The notes under the pieces: model-generated
Told to the model about the DNA's origin: nothing
What the model saw: the letters and a program-made list of their open reading frames with translations, nothing else
The model's database searches: none
Assembly: GCF_002899675.1 (NCBI RefSeq)
Contig: NZ_PKUU01000019.1
Coordinates: 62,001-126,000, forward strand
Length of the DNA stretch: 64,000 bases
Source of the DNA: Clostridium sp. chh4-2
GTDB taxonomy: Bacteria; Bacillota; Clostridia; Lachnospirales; Lachnospiraceae
Direction of reading: 5' to 3'
Program-made: the position numbers and the translations under genes
Shown: positions 50,831 through 59,745 of the stretch, in pieces
Numbering within the stretch: the stretch's first letter is position 1
Layout: every line of letters begins with the position of its first letter

Positions 50831-53074
50831 ATGAAATTAATAAGAGATTTGTATTTTAAAAGAATTTTCGCAGTGCTGTTATTAATCGGAATTATCCCGG
50901 TCATTACATTGATGGCCGCGGTCAGCGGGATGACATCCGCTCAAAATGATTTTTTATATGAGGTGCAAAGCTCTTCGATTGTAAACCAGAAGAGGCAGAT
51001 AGAGGTTTCGCTGGAATATGTGAATAGTTCCATGATCAGGGCCGGTTTATCCGGCACGCTGACCAGCGGAGTCAGAGAAAAGAGAGAGGCTAAGAATTTC
51101 CAGAGTTTTAATCTGATAAATGCCCAGCTGAAACTTTTAAACTCGTCAATATTCCCGGTTAACGACATCATTCTCGTGAGCCTGCAGCAGGACTGGGTCA
51201 TGAATCCGGAAACATTTACAACCATTGAAAACTCGGAATATAAGCTGCTGGTGGAGCAGCTGGCGGGGGTTAAGCAGTCTTCCTTCTGGCACTATGAGGA
51301 CGATTTCATCTACCTGATCGAGAGGATTCCGGTCAATTCCCTTTCGGGTAACAGCATGCTGATCTCCAAGATTGATAAAAAGATCCTCCAGTATGAACTG
51401 GACGGCGACAGTCTGGACGAGGGAGTGGTGATTCTGGATGAAAACGGGCATTTCCTGGTGGGAAGGCCGGAACTGGCGGCCATCGTGGAATATGTAAAAG
51501 CCTCTGAGAAAAAATGGGAGCAGCTTCAGGAAGGACAGGCGATACAGACCGCATTTCATCATGAAAACTATCTCTGCGCCGCATCCAAATCAGATCTTAA
51601 CGGCTGGACTTACATATCGGTCGTGCTCAACTCGGATTTAAAGCAGGGGGTGGAATCCGTTTACCATACGATGTGGATCGTCATTTTCAGCGTTCTCATC
51701 ATCATTTTAAGCCTGGTTTTCTGGTTTTCGAAGTTTCTGTACCATCCCATCGGGGAATTAAATGAGCTGGTGGACAGCAATCTTTCAGACAGGGAAGAAG
51801 AACTTCAGGATGAAGATGAATCCATCGCTTCAAAGGTCAATTATCTGGTGAAAAAGAATGTAGAGCTGAAGAAAAAGCTTTCGGACAGAGAGGAATACGA
51901 GCGGGAAATATATCTGAGAAAGATATATAGGAATGAACTGAAGGAGATCACATCTGAGGAGCTTATAAACCATGGAGTGATTACCAGCCCCATTGACGGG
52001 TATTACATACACGTGATCGGTATCAAATATTATCATAAAGCCGAGCAGAAAGAAAATTTGGAAGTCTTTTTATTCGGGCTGAAAAATATCATAACAGAAC
52101 TGATCGGAATAGAGAATATATTTGCACCGGTTGTCATAGACCATGTGATCTATGTCACCCATTATGAACAGTATATGTCCGCAGAAGGAGCCATGCTCCA
52201 GCTGAACCGGACATGTGAAATGATTATCTCAGCAGTGGCGCAGTACATGGGAATCGGAATCAATATCGGCGTAAGCCGTCCTGTTTTCGACACGGCCGGG
52301 ATTCCTGAGGCGGTGGAAGAATGCAATATCGCCCTGCGCCGGGTGATCGGACAGTTTGGAGCCTGCGTTTTCTGGGGCGCCAATGAAGAAAAACATGTGG
52401 CCCTGTCTGAAATCAAGATCAAGCAGAAACGCCTTCAGATCATACAGTCATTGCTGGAGGGAAAAGAGGAGCTGTGCAGAAAATATCTGGACGAGTACTT
52501 TGAAAAAATGGACGGGGTGGAATACTACCTGTTTAAGCTGGAAGTGAATAAGCTTCTGTCGGATATTTTAGACTGTTACAACGAATATTCCATTCAGCCT
52601 GATTATACCAAGATGAAGGAAATCACGGATTTTGATATCACAAAAGACATCGATTCCGTGGAAAAGTTAAAGAGACATTTATGGAACCATTTCCTCCAGC
52701 CGTTTAATGAGAAAATCAAGGAGCCGGTGGAAAACCAGAAGGTGATTTCCGAGATCGCGGAATATCTAAATGAACATATCGAACAGGATATCTCTTTAGA
52801 CCAGTGCGCCAGATATTTTAACTATAATCCCAATTATCTGAGCAGAATGTTTAAGAAGCTGTTCGGGAAGACCTATACGGAGTATATGATTGATAAAAAA
52901 TTAGAAAGATGTAAGGAACTGCTGTCTGAGACGGATTTAAGCATTAATGAAATTTCAGCCAGGCTGGGCTATAACAGCCCACAGAATTTTATACGGGTAT
53001 TTAAGAAATATACGCTCATGACTCCGGGACAATATCGGAATCAGCAGAATTTGAAAAAGGAAGGGAAGAATTGA
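50831..53074 (+). CDS. Membrane-bound AraC-family regulator
   Basis: A 747-aa regulator with two membrane helices (about 12-32 and 278-300) flanking an extracellular sensor (about 35-275, Cache-like). A cytoplasmic linker follows (helical, about 320-360), then a large middle region and C-terminal AraC domain (about 645-742; ISLDQCARYFNYNPNYLSRM, then LSINEISARLGYNSPQNFIR). One-component fusions of this shape read an outside sugar and act on nearby import operons. Ribosome binding site AAGGGG. It sits between the importer and the metabolic genes. Confidence 0.9.
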   Translation: MKLIRDLYFKRIFAVLLLIGIIPVITLMAAVSGMTSAQNDFLYEVQSSSIVNQKRQIEVSLEYVNSSMIRAGLSGTLTSGVREKREAKNFQSFNLINAQLKLLNSSIFPVNDIILVSLQQDWVMNPETFTTIENSEYKLLVEQLAGVKQSSFWHYEDDFIYLIERIPVNSLSGNSMLISKIDKKILQYELDGDSLDEGVVILDENGHFLVGRPELAAIVEYVKASEKKWEQLQEGQAIQTAFHHENYLCAASKSDLNGWTYISVVLNSDLKQGVESVYHTMWIVIFSVLIIILSLVFWFSKFLYHPIGELNELVDSNLSDREEELQDEDESIASKVNYLVKKNVELKKKLSDREEYEREIYLRKIYRNELKEITSEELINHGVITSPIDGYYIHVIGIKYYHKAEQKENLEVFLFGLKNIITELIGIENIFAPVVIDHVIYVTHYEQYMSAEGAMLQLNRTCEMIISAVAQYMGIGINIGVSRPVFDTAGIPEAVEECNIALRRVIGQFGACVFWGANEEKHVALSEIKIKQKRLQIIQSLLEGKEELCRKYLDEYFEKMDGVEYYLFKLEVNKLLSDILDCYNEYSIQPDYTKMKEITDFDITKDIDSVEKLKRHLWNHFLQPFNEKIKEPVENQKVISEIAEYLNEHIEQDISLDQCARYFNYNPNYLSRMFKKLFGKTYTEYMIDKKLERCKELLSETDLSINEISARLGYNSPQNFIRVFKKYTLMTPGQYRNQQNLKKEGKN

Positions 53075-53075
53075 T

Positions 53076-54365
53076 ATGGAAAAAGTGAGATATGCACAGG
53101 TTGGAACCGGCGGACGGGCCAGAATGTATTATGAGGCCCTCAGCTCTACATATAAAGACCATTGCGAACTGGCCGCTTTCTGCGACTTGAGCCAGACCCG
53201 AATGGATTATGCAAACCGGATGATCGGTGAAAAATTCGGCGCTGAGCCGGTGCCGACCTATCATTATACAAAATTTGAGGAAATGCTGCGCACGGAAAAG
53301 CCGGATGTGGTCATCGTAACAACCGTTGACCGGACTCATGACGAATATATCATTAAGGCCATGGAAGCGGGCTGCGATGTGGTGACGGAAAAACCTCTGA
53401 CCATCGATGAGAGAAAAGCGCAGGCGATCGTGGATGCGCAGAAGAGAACAGGGCGCCATATCAGGGTGGCATTTAACTACCGTTACGCGCCTCATCATAC
53501 GAAAATCAGGGAACTGATCATGAACGATACCATCGGAGAGGTATTTTCCGTCCACTTCGAATGGCTGTTAAATACAAAACACGGAGCGGATTATTATAGG
53601 AGGTGGCACCGGAATAAGGCAAACAGCGGCGGACTTTTGGTACATAAGTCGACCCATCATTTTGACCTGGTGAATTTCTGGCTGGGCACGCAGCCGGAGA
53701 CGGTATTCGCTTTCGGAGATTTGAATTTTTATGGCCGGCACAATGCGGAAAAGCGCGGGGTAACGGATTTCTACTATCGGTGTCATGGGAGCGAGGCGGC
53801 AAAGGGCGATCCGTTTGCCATTGATATAGAAGAGAATCCTGTATTGAAGGGGCTTTACCTGGATGCCGAGGCAGACAGCGGATATATCAGGGACAGAAGC
53901 GTATTTGGAGACGATATCAGCATAGAGGACACCATGTCCGTACTGGTTCAGTATAAAAATAAGGCAATGATGTCCTATTCCTTAAACAGTTATATGCCTT
54001 GGGAAGGATTTAATGTGGCGTTTAACGGCTCTAAGGGCAGAATTGAATACACCGCCCTGGAAAAACCGTATATCAATGCAGGCGGAGATAAAAAGGATGA
54101 GGGAGCGGCAAAATCCTATCAGATCAGGGTCTGCCCTATGTTTGACGAACCTTATATGGTGCCTGTGGAGAAAAAAGAAGGGGGCCACGGCGGCGGAGAT
54201 CCGGTGATGCTGGATGACCTGTTCCTTCCGGGAAAGAATCCGGACCGGTTCCACCGGGCGGCGGACCATATTGCAGGCGTGCAGTCCATTTTAACCGGAG
54301 TAGCAGCCAATAAGTCCATCGCATCCGGCCTGCCTGTGAAGATCGATTCACTGGTGAAGTTTTAA
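53076..54365 (+). CDS. Gfo/Idh/MocA-family oxidoreductase
   Basis: A 429-aa NAD(P)-dependent sugar or inositol dehydrogenase. Rossmann start YAQVGTGGRARMYYEAL (residues 6-22), conserved EKPLTIDERKA and a C-terminal alpha/beta domain with KSTHHFDLVNFWLG (catalytic His region). Longer than the usual 330-390 aa because of an insertion near 225-285. It starts 1 base after the AraC gene. It probably oxidises the incoming sugar or sugar acid; substrate unknown. Confidence 0.88.
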   Translation: MEKVRYAQVGTGGRARMYYEALSSTYKDHCELAAFCDLSQTRMDYANRMIGEKFGAEPVPTYHYTKFEEMLRTEKPDVVIVTTVDRTHDEYIIKAMEAGCDVVTEKPLTIDERKAQAIVDAQKRTGRHIRVAFNYRYAPHHTKIRELIMNDTIGEVFSVHFEWLLNTKHGADYYRRWHRNKANSGGLLVHKSTHHFDLVNFWLGTQPETVFAFGDLNFYGRHNAEKRGVTDFYYRCHGSEAAKGDPFAIDIEENPVLKGLYLDAEADSGYIRDRSVFGDDISIEDTMSVLVQYKNKAMMSYSLNSYMPWEGFNVAFNGSKGRIEYTALEKPYINAGGDKKDEGAAKSYQIRVCPMFDEPYMVPVEKKEGGHGGGDPVMLDDLFLPGKNPDRFHRAADHIAGVQSILTGVAANKSIASGLPVKIDSLVKF

Positions 54366-54397
54366 AATCCATAACAGAAAGCAGACTGGAGGAAATC

Positions 54398-55585
54398 ATG
54401 TATAAAAAACATAGCGATTTTGGGGAATACCGGGCGGTTTCATCCGATAAATTAGATCAGATATTAGAGAGCCGCGTGCTGGATTTAAGCGGACTTAATC
54501 AGCCCATTATCATTGAACGCATCGAATTATTGTTTAACTGCGGACAATATTTTGTGAGAACAACTTCACGGGACGGTCTGGTGGGGATTTCGGTGACCAA
54601 CGACCGGGTAAAATTCTGCTATCCAATCCTGCAAAAGCTGATTGCGCCGTATTTTATCGGCAAAGATGCCAGGGATTTGGAAATGCTGCTGGATGAAGTC
54701 TATGTGTATAAGAACAATTATAAAATGGCGGGAATTCCTTATTTTTCCTGTCTGGCATTTTTGGAGCTGAGTGTTCTGGATCTGCTGGCTAAGGCCAAAC
54801 AGGTTTCCTTAGGCAGACTGTTTGGAGCGCGGATCAATGAATACGCCAATGTATATGTATCCAGCGGCAACCGCCACACCACTCCGGAAGAGGAATTGGA
54901 AATACTGAGAAATGAAGTGGAGCGGATCGGCGCAAAGGCCATCAAGTACAAAATTGGCGGCCGCATGAGCAAAAATAAGGATTCCATGTCCGGCAGGAGC
55001 GAGGAGTTGATCTACGGAACCAGAAAATTCTTTGGAGACGACATGATTATTCATGCGGATGGAAACGGATCATACGATGTGGATACCGCAGTCCGGTTTG
55101 GACATGTGATGGAGGAGATCAACGGGTATTTTTACGAGGAACCCTGCCCATTTGACGATTTGTGGTCCACGAAGGATGTGAGGGACAGACTGGATATCCC
55201 GCTGGCGTTCGGAGAACAGGAAACCAGCATGAGGCGGTTTAAATGGCTGATTGAAAATCATGGTACGGATGTGGTTCAGCCGGACATTCTCTATAATGGC
55301 GGACTGATCCGGACCACAAAGGTTGCCCGGATGGCGAATCTGGCGGGAATGACCGTCACCCCTCATGTATCCACAGGATTCTGTTTTGTATATATTCTGC
55401 ATTTATCCTCCTATACGCCCAACATCGGGAAATATCAGGAGAACAAAAAGGGCTTTGAGATAACCAATGAACTGCTGGACGGTGAACTGACTCTGGCCGA
55501 CGGCCGGATCAACATTCCAAAGTCTGTGGGAATTGGAATTAGAGAGGATCATGAGATTCTAAGAAACGCATTGCAGATATTTTAA
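54398..55585 (+). CDS. Enolase-superfamily sugar-acid dehydratase (mandelate racemase-like)
   Basis: A 395-aa mandelate-racemase/muconate-lactonising-type barrel. Catalytic Lys183 and Lys185 (KYK), metal ligands Asp221 (HADGNG), Glu247 (YEEPCP) and Glu273 (GEQET), and His323 (TPHVSTG). This KxK plus His set is typical of acid-sugar dehydratases, which turn an aldonate or uronate-derived acid into a 2-keto-3-deoxy acid. With the flanking Gfo/Idh and 2-hydroxyacid dehydrogenases it fits an oxidative sugar-acid route. Confidence 0.88.
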   Translation: MYKKHSDFGEYRAVSSDKLDQILESRVLDLSGLNQPIIIERIELLFNCGQYFVRTTSRDGLVGISVTNDRVKFCYPILQKLIAPYFIGKDARDLEMLLDEVYVYKNNYKMAGIPYFSCLAFLELSVLDLLAKAKQVSLGRLFGARINEYANVYVSSGNRHTTPEEELEILRNEVERIGAKAIKYKIGGRMSKNKDSMSGRSEELIYGTRKFFGDDMIIHADGNGSYDVDTAVRFGHVMEEINGYFYEEPCPFDDLWSTKDVRDRLDIPLAFGEQETSMRRFKWLIENHGTDVVQPDILYNGGLIRTTKVARMANLAGMTVTPHVSTGFCFVYILHLSSYTPNIGKYQENKKGFEITNELLDGELTLADGRINIPKSVGIGIREDHEILRNALQIF

Positions 55586-55612
55586 ATCAAATAGTAAATG
55601 GAGGAAGAAAAT

Positions 55613-56554
55613 ATGAAAATGGTAATCATCGAGCCGCTGGGAGTAGCGGACGAAACATTGATGGAAATGGCGTCGGAACTGAAAGATAAAGTGGAAATTG
55701 TGTATTACAACACAAAAACAACGGACACCGCAGAATTAATCCGCCGCGGCCAGGATGCGGACATCATCGTAGTTTCCAACCTTCCGTTAAACGCGGAAGT
55801 GATCCGGGGCTGCATGAATTTAAAAATGCTTTCGGTAGCCTTCACCGGAGTAGATCACATCGCCATGGACGCCTGCAGAAATCAGGGCGTGACCGTCTGC
55901 AACTGCGCCGGATATTCCACCTGTGCTGTGGCGGATCTGGTATTCGGAATGCTGATTTCCCTTTACCGCAATGTGATTCCGTGCGATCTGGCATGCAGGA
56001 ACGGCGGCACTAAGGACGGCCTTGTGGGCTTTGAACTGGAAGGAAAGAAATTCGGCGTTGTGGGTACCGGAGCCATCGGAGAGAGAGTCGCCCGTATTGC
56101 CCGGGCATTTGGATGCCAAGTCTATGCGTACAGCAGAACGGTAAAGGATCTGCCTGGCATTGAATATGTAGATTTGAACACTCTTTTATCAGAATGCGAT
56201 ATCGTATCACTGCACACCCCTTTAAACGCAGAGACGAAGGGTTTGATCAACAGAGACAATATAAAGCTGATGAAGAAAACTGCCGTTCTGGTCAATACGG
56301 CCCGCGGTCCGGTTGTGGATTCGGATGCGCTGGCAGAAGCCTTGAATGAAGGCCGCCTGGCAGGAGCCTGCATCGATGTGTTTGAAAAGGAGCCGCCGAT
56401 TGAAGAAAGCCATCCGCTTCTTAACACACCCAATACCATCGTAACTCCCCACATCGCTTTTGCAACAAAAGAAGCTTTAGTGAAACGTGCGGTGATCGTA
56501 TTTGACAATGTAAAGAAATATCTGGACGGAAAACCACAAAATATCATGAAATAA
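55613..56554 (+). CDS. D-isomer-specific 2-hydroxyacid dehydrogenase, second
   Basis: A 313-aa NAD-dependent dehydrogenase: GVVGTGAIGERVARIA (about 147-162), Arg in NTARGPVVD, Glu in DVFEKEPPI and His in TPHIAFATK. ATG 55613 follows GGAGGAAG. It is distantly related to the dehydrogenase at 22027. It likely reduces or oxidises the 2-keto acid produced by the preceding dehydratase. Confidence 0.9.
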   Translation: MKMVIIEPLGVADETLMEMASELKDKVEIVYYNTKTTDTAELIRRGQDADIIVVSNLPLNAEVIRGCMNLKMLSVAFTGVDHIAMDACRNQGVTVCNCAGYSTCAVADLVFGMLISLYRNVIPCDLACRNGGTKDGLVGFELEGKKFGVVGTGAIGERVARIARAFGCQVYAYSRTVKDLPGIEYVDLNTLLSECDIVSLHTPLNAETKGLINRDNIKLMKKTAVLVNTARGPVVDSDALAEALNEGRLAGACIDVFEKEPPIEESHPLLNTPNTIVTPHIAFATKEALVKRAVIVFDNVKKYLDGKPQNIMK

Positions 56555-56710
56555 TCGTTAAATAAACTTCAAAAATCAAAAAAATTTTAGGTTAAATCCG
56601 GTTTTTAAACCTTCTCATAGGAATAAAGAAATGGATAAAAGCACGAAAATAGGCTGATAATTATATGAAATATCTTACGATAATAAAATAACAAGCCAAA
56701 AATACTGCTA

Positions 56711-56739
56711 TTGACAGAATATTATTCTGAGCCTATAAT
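56711..56739 (+). promoter_or_regulatory. Consensus promoter of the second SDR gene
   Basis: Perfect TTGACA (56711-56716), 17-base spacer, perfect TATAAT (56734-56739), 90 bases before ATG 56830. So the SDR has its own start despite lying in the same gene run. The AT-rich stretch 56555-56710 holds no recognised element. Confidence 0.88.
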
Positions 56740-56829
56740 CCCTACATAGAACTGTTTTCCAAGGAAGCAAAAAAATTTTGCATACATAGAAAACGAAACG
56801 TTAAATTGAGAATTCAGGAGGTAAGGATT

Positions 56830-57600
56830 ATGCAGCATTTGAGAAGAATGGAAGACCGGATTGTCCTTCTTACGGGCGGCGGCGGCGGAATTGCACGCGG
56901 AGTGGCCAGAGCATTTGCAGATGAAGGAGCAAAGCTGATTTTAACGGATTTGTATCCGGGTGGAATGGAAAAGACAAAAGCCGAGCTGGAACGGGATTTT
57001 GGAACGGAAGCATTTACCATCGTTACCGACGGAGCGGATGAGGATCAGGTGAAAGCGGCCATTGATAAAGGGGTTGAGCATTTTGGAAAGCTGGATGTGC
57101 TGATCAACAGCGCCCAAGCGTCCGCGTCAGGCTTGACGCTGGTGGAGCATACCAAAAAGGATTTCGATATCGCCTTGTATTCCGGGCTTTATGCGACTTT
57201 CTTTTATATGAAACATGCGTTTCCGTATCTGAAAGAGACAAAAGGTTCTGTAATTAACTTCGCATCCGGCGCCGGCATCTCAGGAAAACCGGGCCAGAGC
57301 TCCTATGCGGCAGCCAAAGAAGGAATCCGCGGCATGTCCAGAGTGGCTGCGAATGAATGGGGAGCATACGATATCAATGTCAATGTGATTCTTCCGCTTG
57401 TTATGACTGATAAACTGGCAGAGTGGGGACGTGAGAATCCGGAGATGTTTAAGAAAAACCTGGATGAAATTCCGCTGGGAAGATATGGTGATGCGGAGAA
57501 GGATATCGGTAAAGTCTGCGTCTTCTTAGCCAGCTATGACGCCAAATATATTACAGGAGATACACTCTTTATCCAGGGCGGAGTGGGAATGAAGCCGTAG
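56830..57600 (+). CDS. SDR-family oxidoreductase, second sugar-acid cluster
   Basis: A 256-aa short-chain dehydrogenase: LLTGGGGGIARGVARAF (about 13-29), catalytic SYAAAKEG, and the C-terminal TGDTLFIQGG. The start is ATG 56830 after GGAGG. It is separated from the preceding dehydrogenase by 275 bases and has its own promoter. It may reduce a keto-sugar acid. Element B begins 23 bases after its stop. Confidence 0.88.
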   Translation: MQHLRRMEDRIVLLTGGGGGIARGVARAFADEGAKLILTDLYPGGMEKTKAELERDFGTEAFTIVTDGADEDQVKAAIDKGVEHFGKLDVLINSAQASASGLTLVEHTKKDFDIALYSGLYATFFYMKHAFPYLKETKGSVINFASGAGISGKPGQSSYAAAKEGIRGMSRVAANEWGAYDINVNVILPLVMTDKLAEWGRENPEMFKKNLDEIPLGRYGDAEKDIGKVCVFLASYDAKYITGDTLFIQGGVGMKP

Positions 57601-57623
57601 GGGGGAATCTTTGTTTAGCTGAA

Positions 57624-57947
57624 TAAGGTACGCCGGAAAGAAGGGGAAACCTGGGCGGGCGGCGGAAATGGAAACAGATAGGGGATTCGGGTTACGACCC
57701 TAAGTGATACTAGGCCGCCAAGAGCGGAAAAAGGCAGCGCGGCGCCATTCACGATGAACTCTTTATGACTTCATCGTTCAAGGGCGCCTCAAATACTGAT
57801 TCGGAATTCAGTATTTGTCTGCCTTTTTCCGCTCTTGCCGTCCAAGTATCACTAAGGGTCTGCACACGATCCCCTATCTGTTTCCATTTCCGCCGCCCGC
57901 CCAGGTTTCCCCTTCTTTCCGGCTGGTGCTTGGCTGGCTGAGGATAA
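57624..57947 (+). repeat. Long-hairpin element, copy B
   Basis: 324 nt, the same length as copy A without an obvious indel. Left arm from 57632, right arm to 57923. Cap loop AACTCTTTATGACT at 57757-57770. Where B's left arm differs from A (AAATGGAAACAGAT instead of TAATAGAGAAAGAC), its right arm differs in the matching complementary bases, so the helix is preserved. It begins 24 bases after the SDR stop codon, on the same strand. Confidence 0.9.
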
Positions 57948-57971
57948 AAAAGATTTGGGGCGTGAGTAAGA

Positions 57972-58108
57972 TTTACATCAAGGGTGAAGGGATTTTTGGA
58001 AATGCTTTGAGGATTTAATGTAAAGGGTGAAGGCTTTTCGCGAAATGCCTTCACGTTTAAAGTAAAACCTGAAGGCATTTTTGAAAATCCCTTCACCCTT
58101 GATGTAAA
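57972..58108. repeat. GTGAAGGCATTTT palindromic repeat, locus 5 (three units)
   Basis: The outer arms at 57972-57996 and 58084-58108 are perfectly complementary over 25 bases, with two inner units. Compared with 25541-25635, two base pairs in the stem differ on both sides together (G in GGGATTTT paired with C in AAAATCCC). It follows element B as locus 2 follows element A. Confidence 0.85.
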
Positions 58109-58166
58109 TTTGGTAATAAGTGAAATGTCTTACATAAATTCTTAACCTTTTTAAGAAAAACGTCGG

Positions 58167-58195
58167 TTGGAATCAATTGGAAAAGGTACTATACT
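58167..58195 (+). promoter_or_regulatory. Promoter of the YARHG lipoprotein gene
   Basis: TTGGAA (58167-58172), 17-base spacer, TATACT (58190-58195), 77 bases before ATG 58273. It lies just beyond the palindromic repeat array. Nothing else is seen between 58109 and 58272. Confidence 0.65.
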
Positions 58196-58272
58196 GAAAA
58201 AAAGAGTTATTATCAGGCGGATAGCCCGCGGCAGCAGGATATCTGCCTTTGAAACAAATGGGAGGTTTTATT

Positions 58273-59745
58273 ATGAAACTTATCAGCAAATACAGTATGG
58301 TACCGGCCGCATGTTTCCTGGCTCTGCTTATTAGTTCCTGCAATTCTTATGAGCGGATTACGGATTCGAAAGAGGCAGTCAGTAACTATACCCAGGAATC
58401 TAACTATACTCAGGAATCCGGCAGTAAGGCTGAAGCGGCGGCTCAGGAAACAGAGCAGACGGAATCGGAACGGGAGACGGAGAAGGAAATTCGGAAGAAT
58501 GAAGGAAATAGTGTTGGGGATACGGATATCAGCGCGCGGGCGAAGGCTGTCTGCGGGAATTATTTTAAAGCGGGAGATTACAGGTATCAGCTGAACGTGA
58601 CTCCGGGAGAGCCGGATGCAAGGGGAATTTTGAAGATGGAATTTTTGCAGCGGGACGAAAAGTTTTCCAATTCTTTCCGGACTATCCGTGAATTTAATCT
58701 GCGGCTTGAGGAGGATGTTAATTCCTATAGCCTTGAGGATGTAAGCGTTAATGGTGGCGGAGCTGCTTTTACGGTGGGAGTTAATAAGGACGGCAGTATT
58801 ACCCTGCAGGGAAGTACAGATGAGGCGGGAGATTATTATGAATGCGAAAGCAGTCTGATTATGGCGGAAGCATTTAGACGGCCTTTAAATGATACTGACC
58901 TTATCGGCCTTGACTTAGAGGATATGCAGCTTCTGCGGAACGAATTTTATGCTGTTCACGGCAGAATCTTTAAAAATGAAAAGCTGAAGAGTTATTTCGG
59001 AAAAGAACCGTGGTATCAGGCCAACACTGAATCGGATAAATTCGACGAGAAAATATTTACGGGTTTGGAGAAGCGGAATATCGCTTTTTTGAAGGCGGCG
59101 GAAGAGAATTTTGACGAGAAAAAGGCGGCGGAATTGAAGGCGGCCATTGATGCGCTGGCACCTGCGCCTTATCTTGAACTGCTTCCCAAAGAAGGAGAGA
59201 TCAGCGTGAGCATGTATTCGGATTTTGAGCATGCTTCGGACCGGGGGAACTATTATGAAGCGGAAGGGACCATTTCTGTGCCTATCACGATTACAATAGA
59301 ACAGCAAAAAGAAATTGAGGCGGGCGGAAGCGTTGAGCTGGTAGTGGATGAGCTGACCGGGAAAACATCCGTACTCAAAAAATCCGGAAAACCTGACTAT
59401 GGAACCTATGTATTTGTGGATACGCCTGATGGAAATGAGGACTACGGGGACTATGTGATGGCGGCCTATGAACCCGGCTCAGGAATTTACCGGCTGTGGT
59501 CGGACAGCGACGATACCAGATTTAAGAGGATTTACGAAGGACCTATCTATGTGCTGAAAGGGGCTTGTGAAGAGTATTTTTACTATTTTGACATGCCGGA
59601 AAAGGACCGGGGAGAGGCAGAAGGAAGCTATAGGATGATGAACTTTAACGAGGTCAATCCCTATGGACCGACTCCTTATAACGGAAATCTGCTGGTAACC
59701 GATCCAAAGGGATATGTAAAAGCGCTTTATTTCCGGGGAGACTGA
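58273..59745 (+). CDS. YARHG-domain lipoprotein
   Basis: A 490-aa lipoprotein: signal peptide with lipobox LISSC (Cys23), a short tandem SNYTQES repeat and a Glu/Thr-rich linker to about residue 85, then a beta-rich domain. A YARHG domain follows (about 205-275; LRNEFYAVHGRIFKN, SYFGKEPWYQ). A C-terminal domain of about 200 residues has no recognised family. YARHG domains are thought to be extracellular and may bind the cell wall. Start after GGGAGG. The 3' end overlaps the convergent MFS gene by 19 bases. Confidence 0.85.
   Translation: MKLISKYSMVPAACFLALLISSCNSYERITDSKEAVSNYTQESNYTQESGSKAEAAAQETEQTESERETEKEIRKNEGNSVGDTDISARAKAVCGNYFKAGDYRYQLNVTPGEPDARGILKMEFLQRDEKFSNSFRTIREFNLRLEEDVNSYSLEDVSVNGGGAAFTVGVNKDGSITLQGSTDEAGDYYECESSLIMAEAFRRPLNDTDLIGLDLEDMQLLRNEFYAVHGRIFKNEKLKSYFGKEPWYQANTESDKFDEKIFTGLEKRNIAFLKAAEENFDEKKAAELKAAIDALAPAPYLELLPKEGEISVSMYSDFEHASDRGNYYEAEGTISVPITITIEQQKEIEAGGSVELVVDELTGKTSVLKKSGKPDYGTYVFVDTPDGNEDYGDYVMAAYEPGSGIYRLWSDSDDTRFKRIYEGPIYVLKGACEEYFYYFDMPEKDRGEAEGSYRMMNFNEVNPYGPTPYNGNLLVTDPKGYVKALYFRGD

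Noticed and set aside
57972..58108. CRISPR array
   Set aside because: The repeats are palindromic, adjacent, of irregular spacing and without unique spacers, and no cas genes are present.
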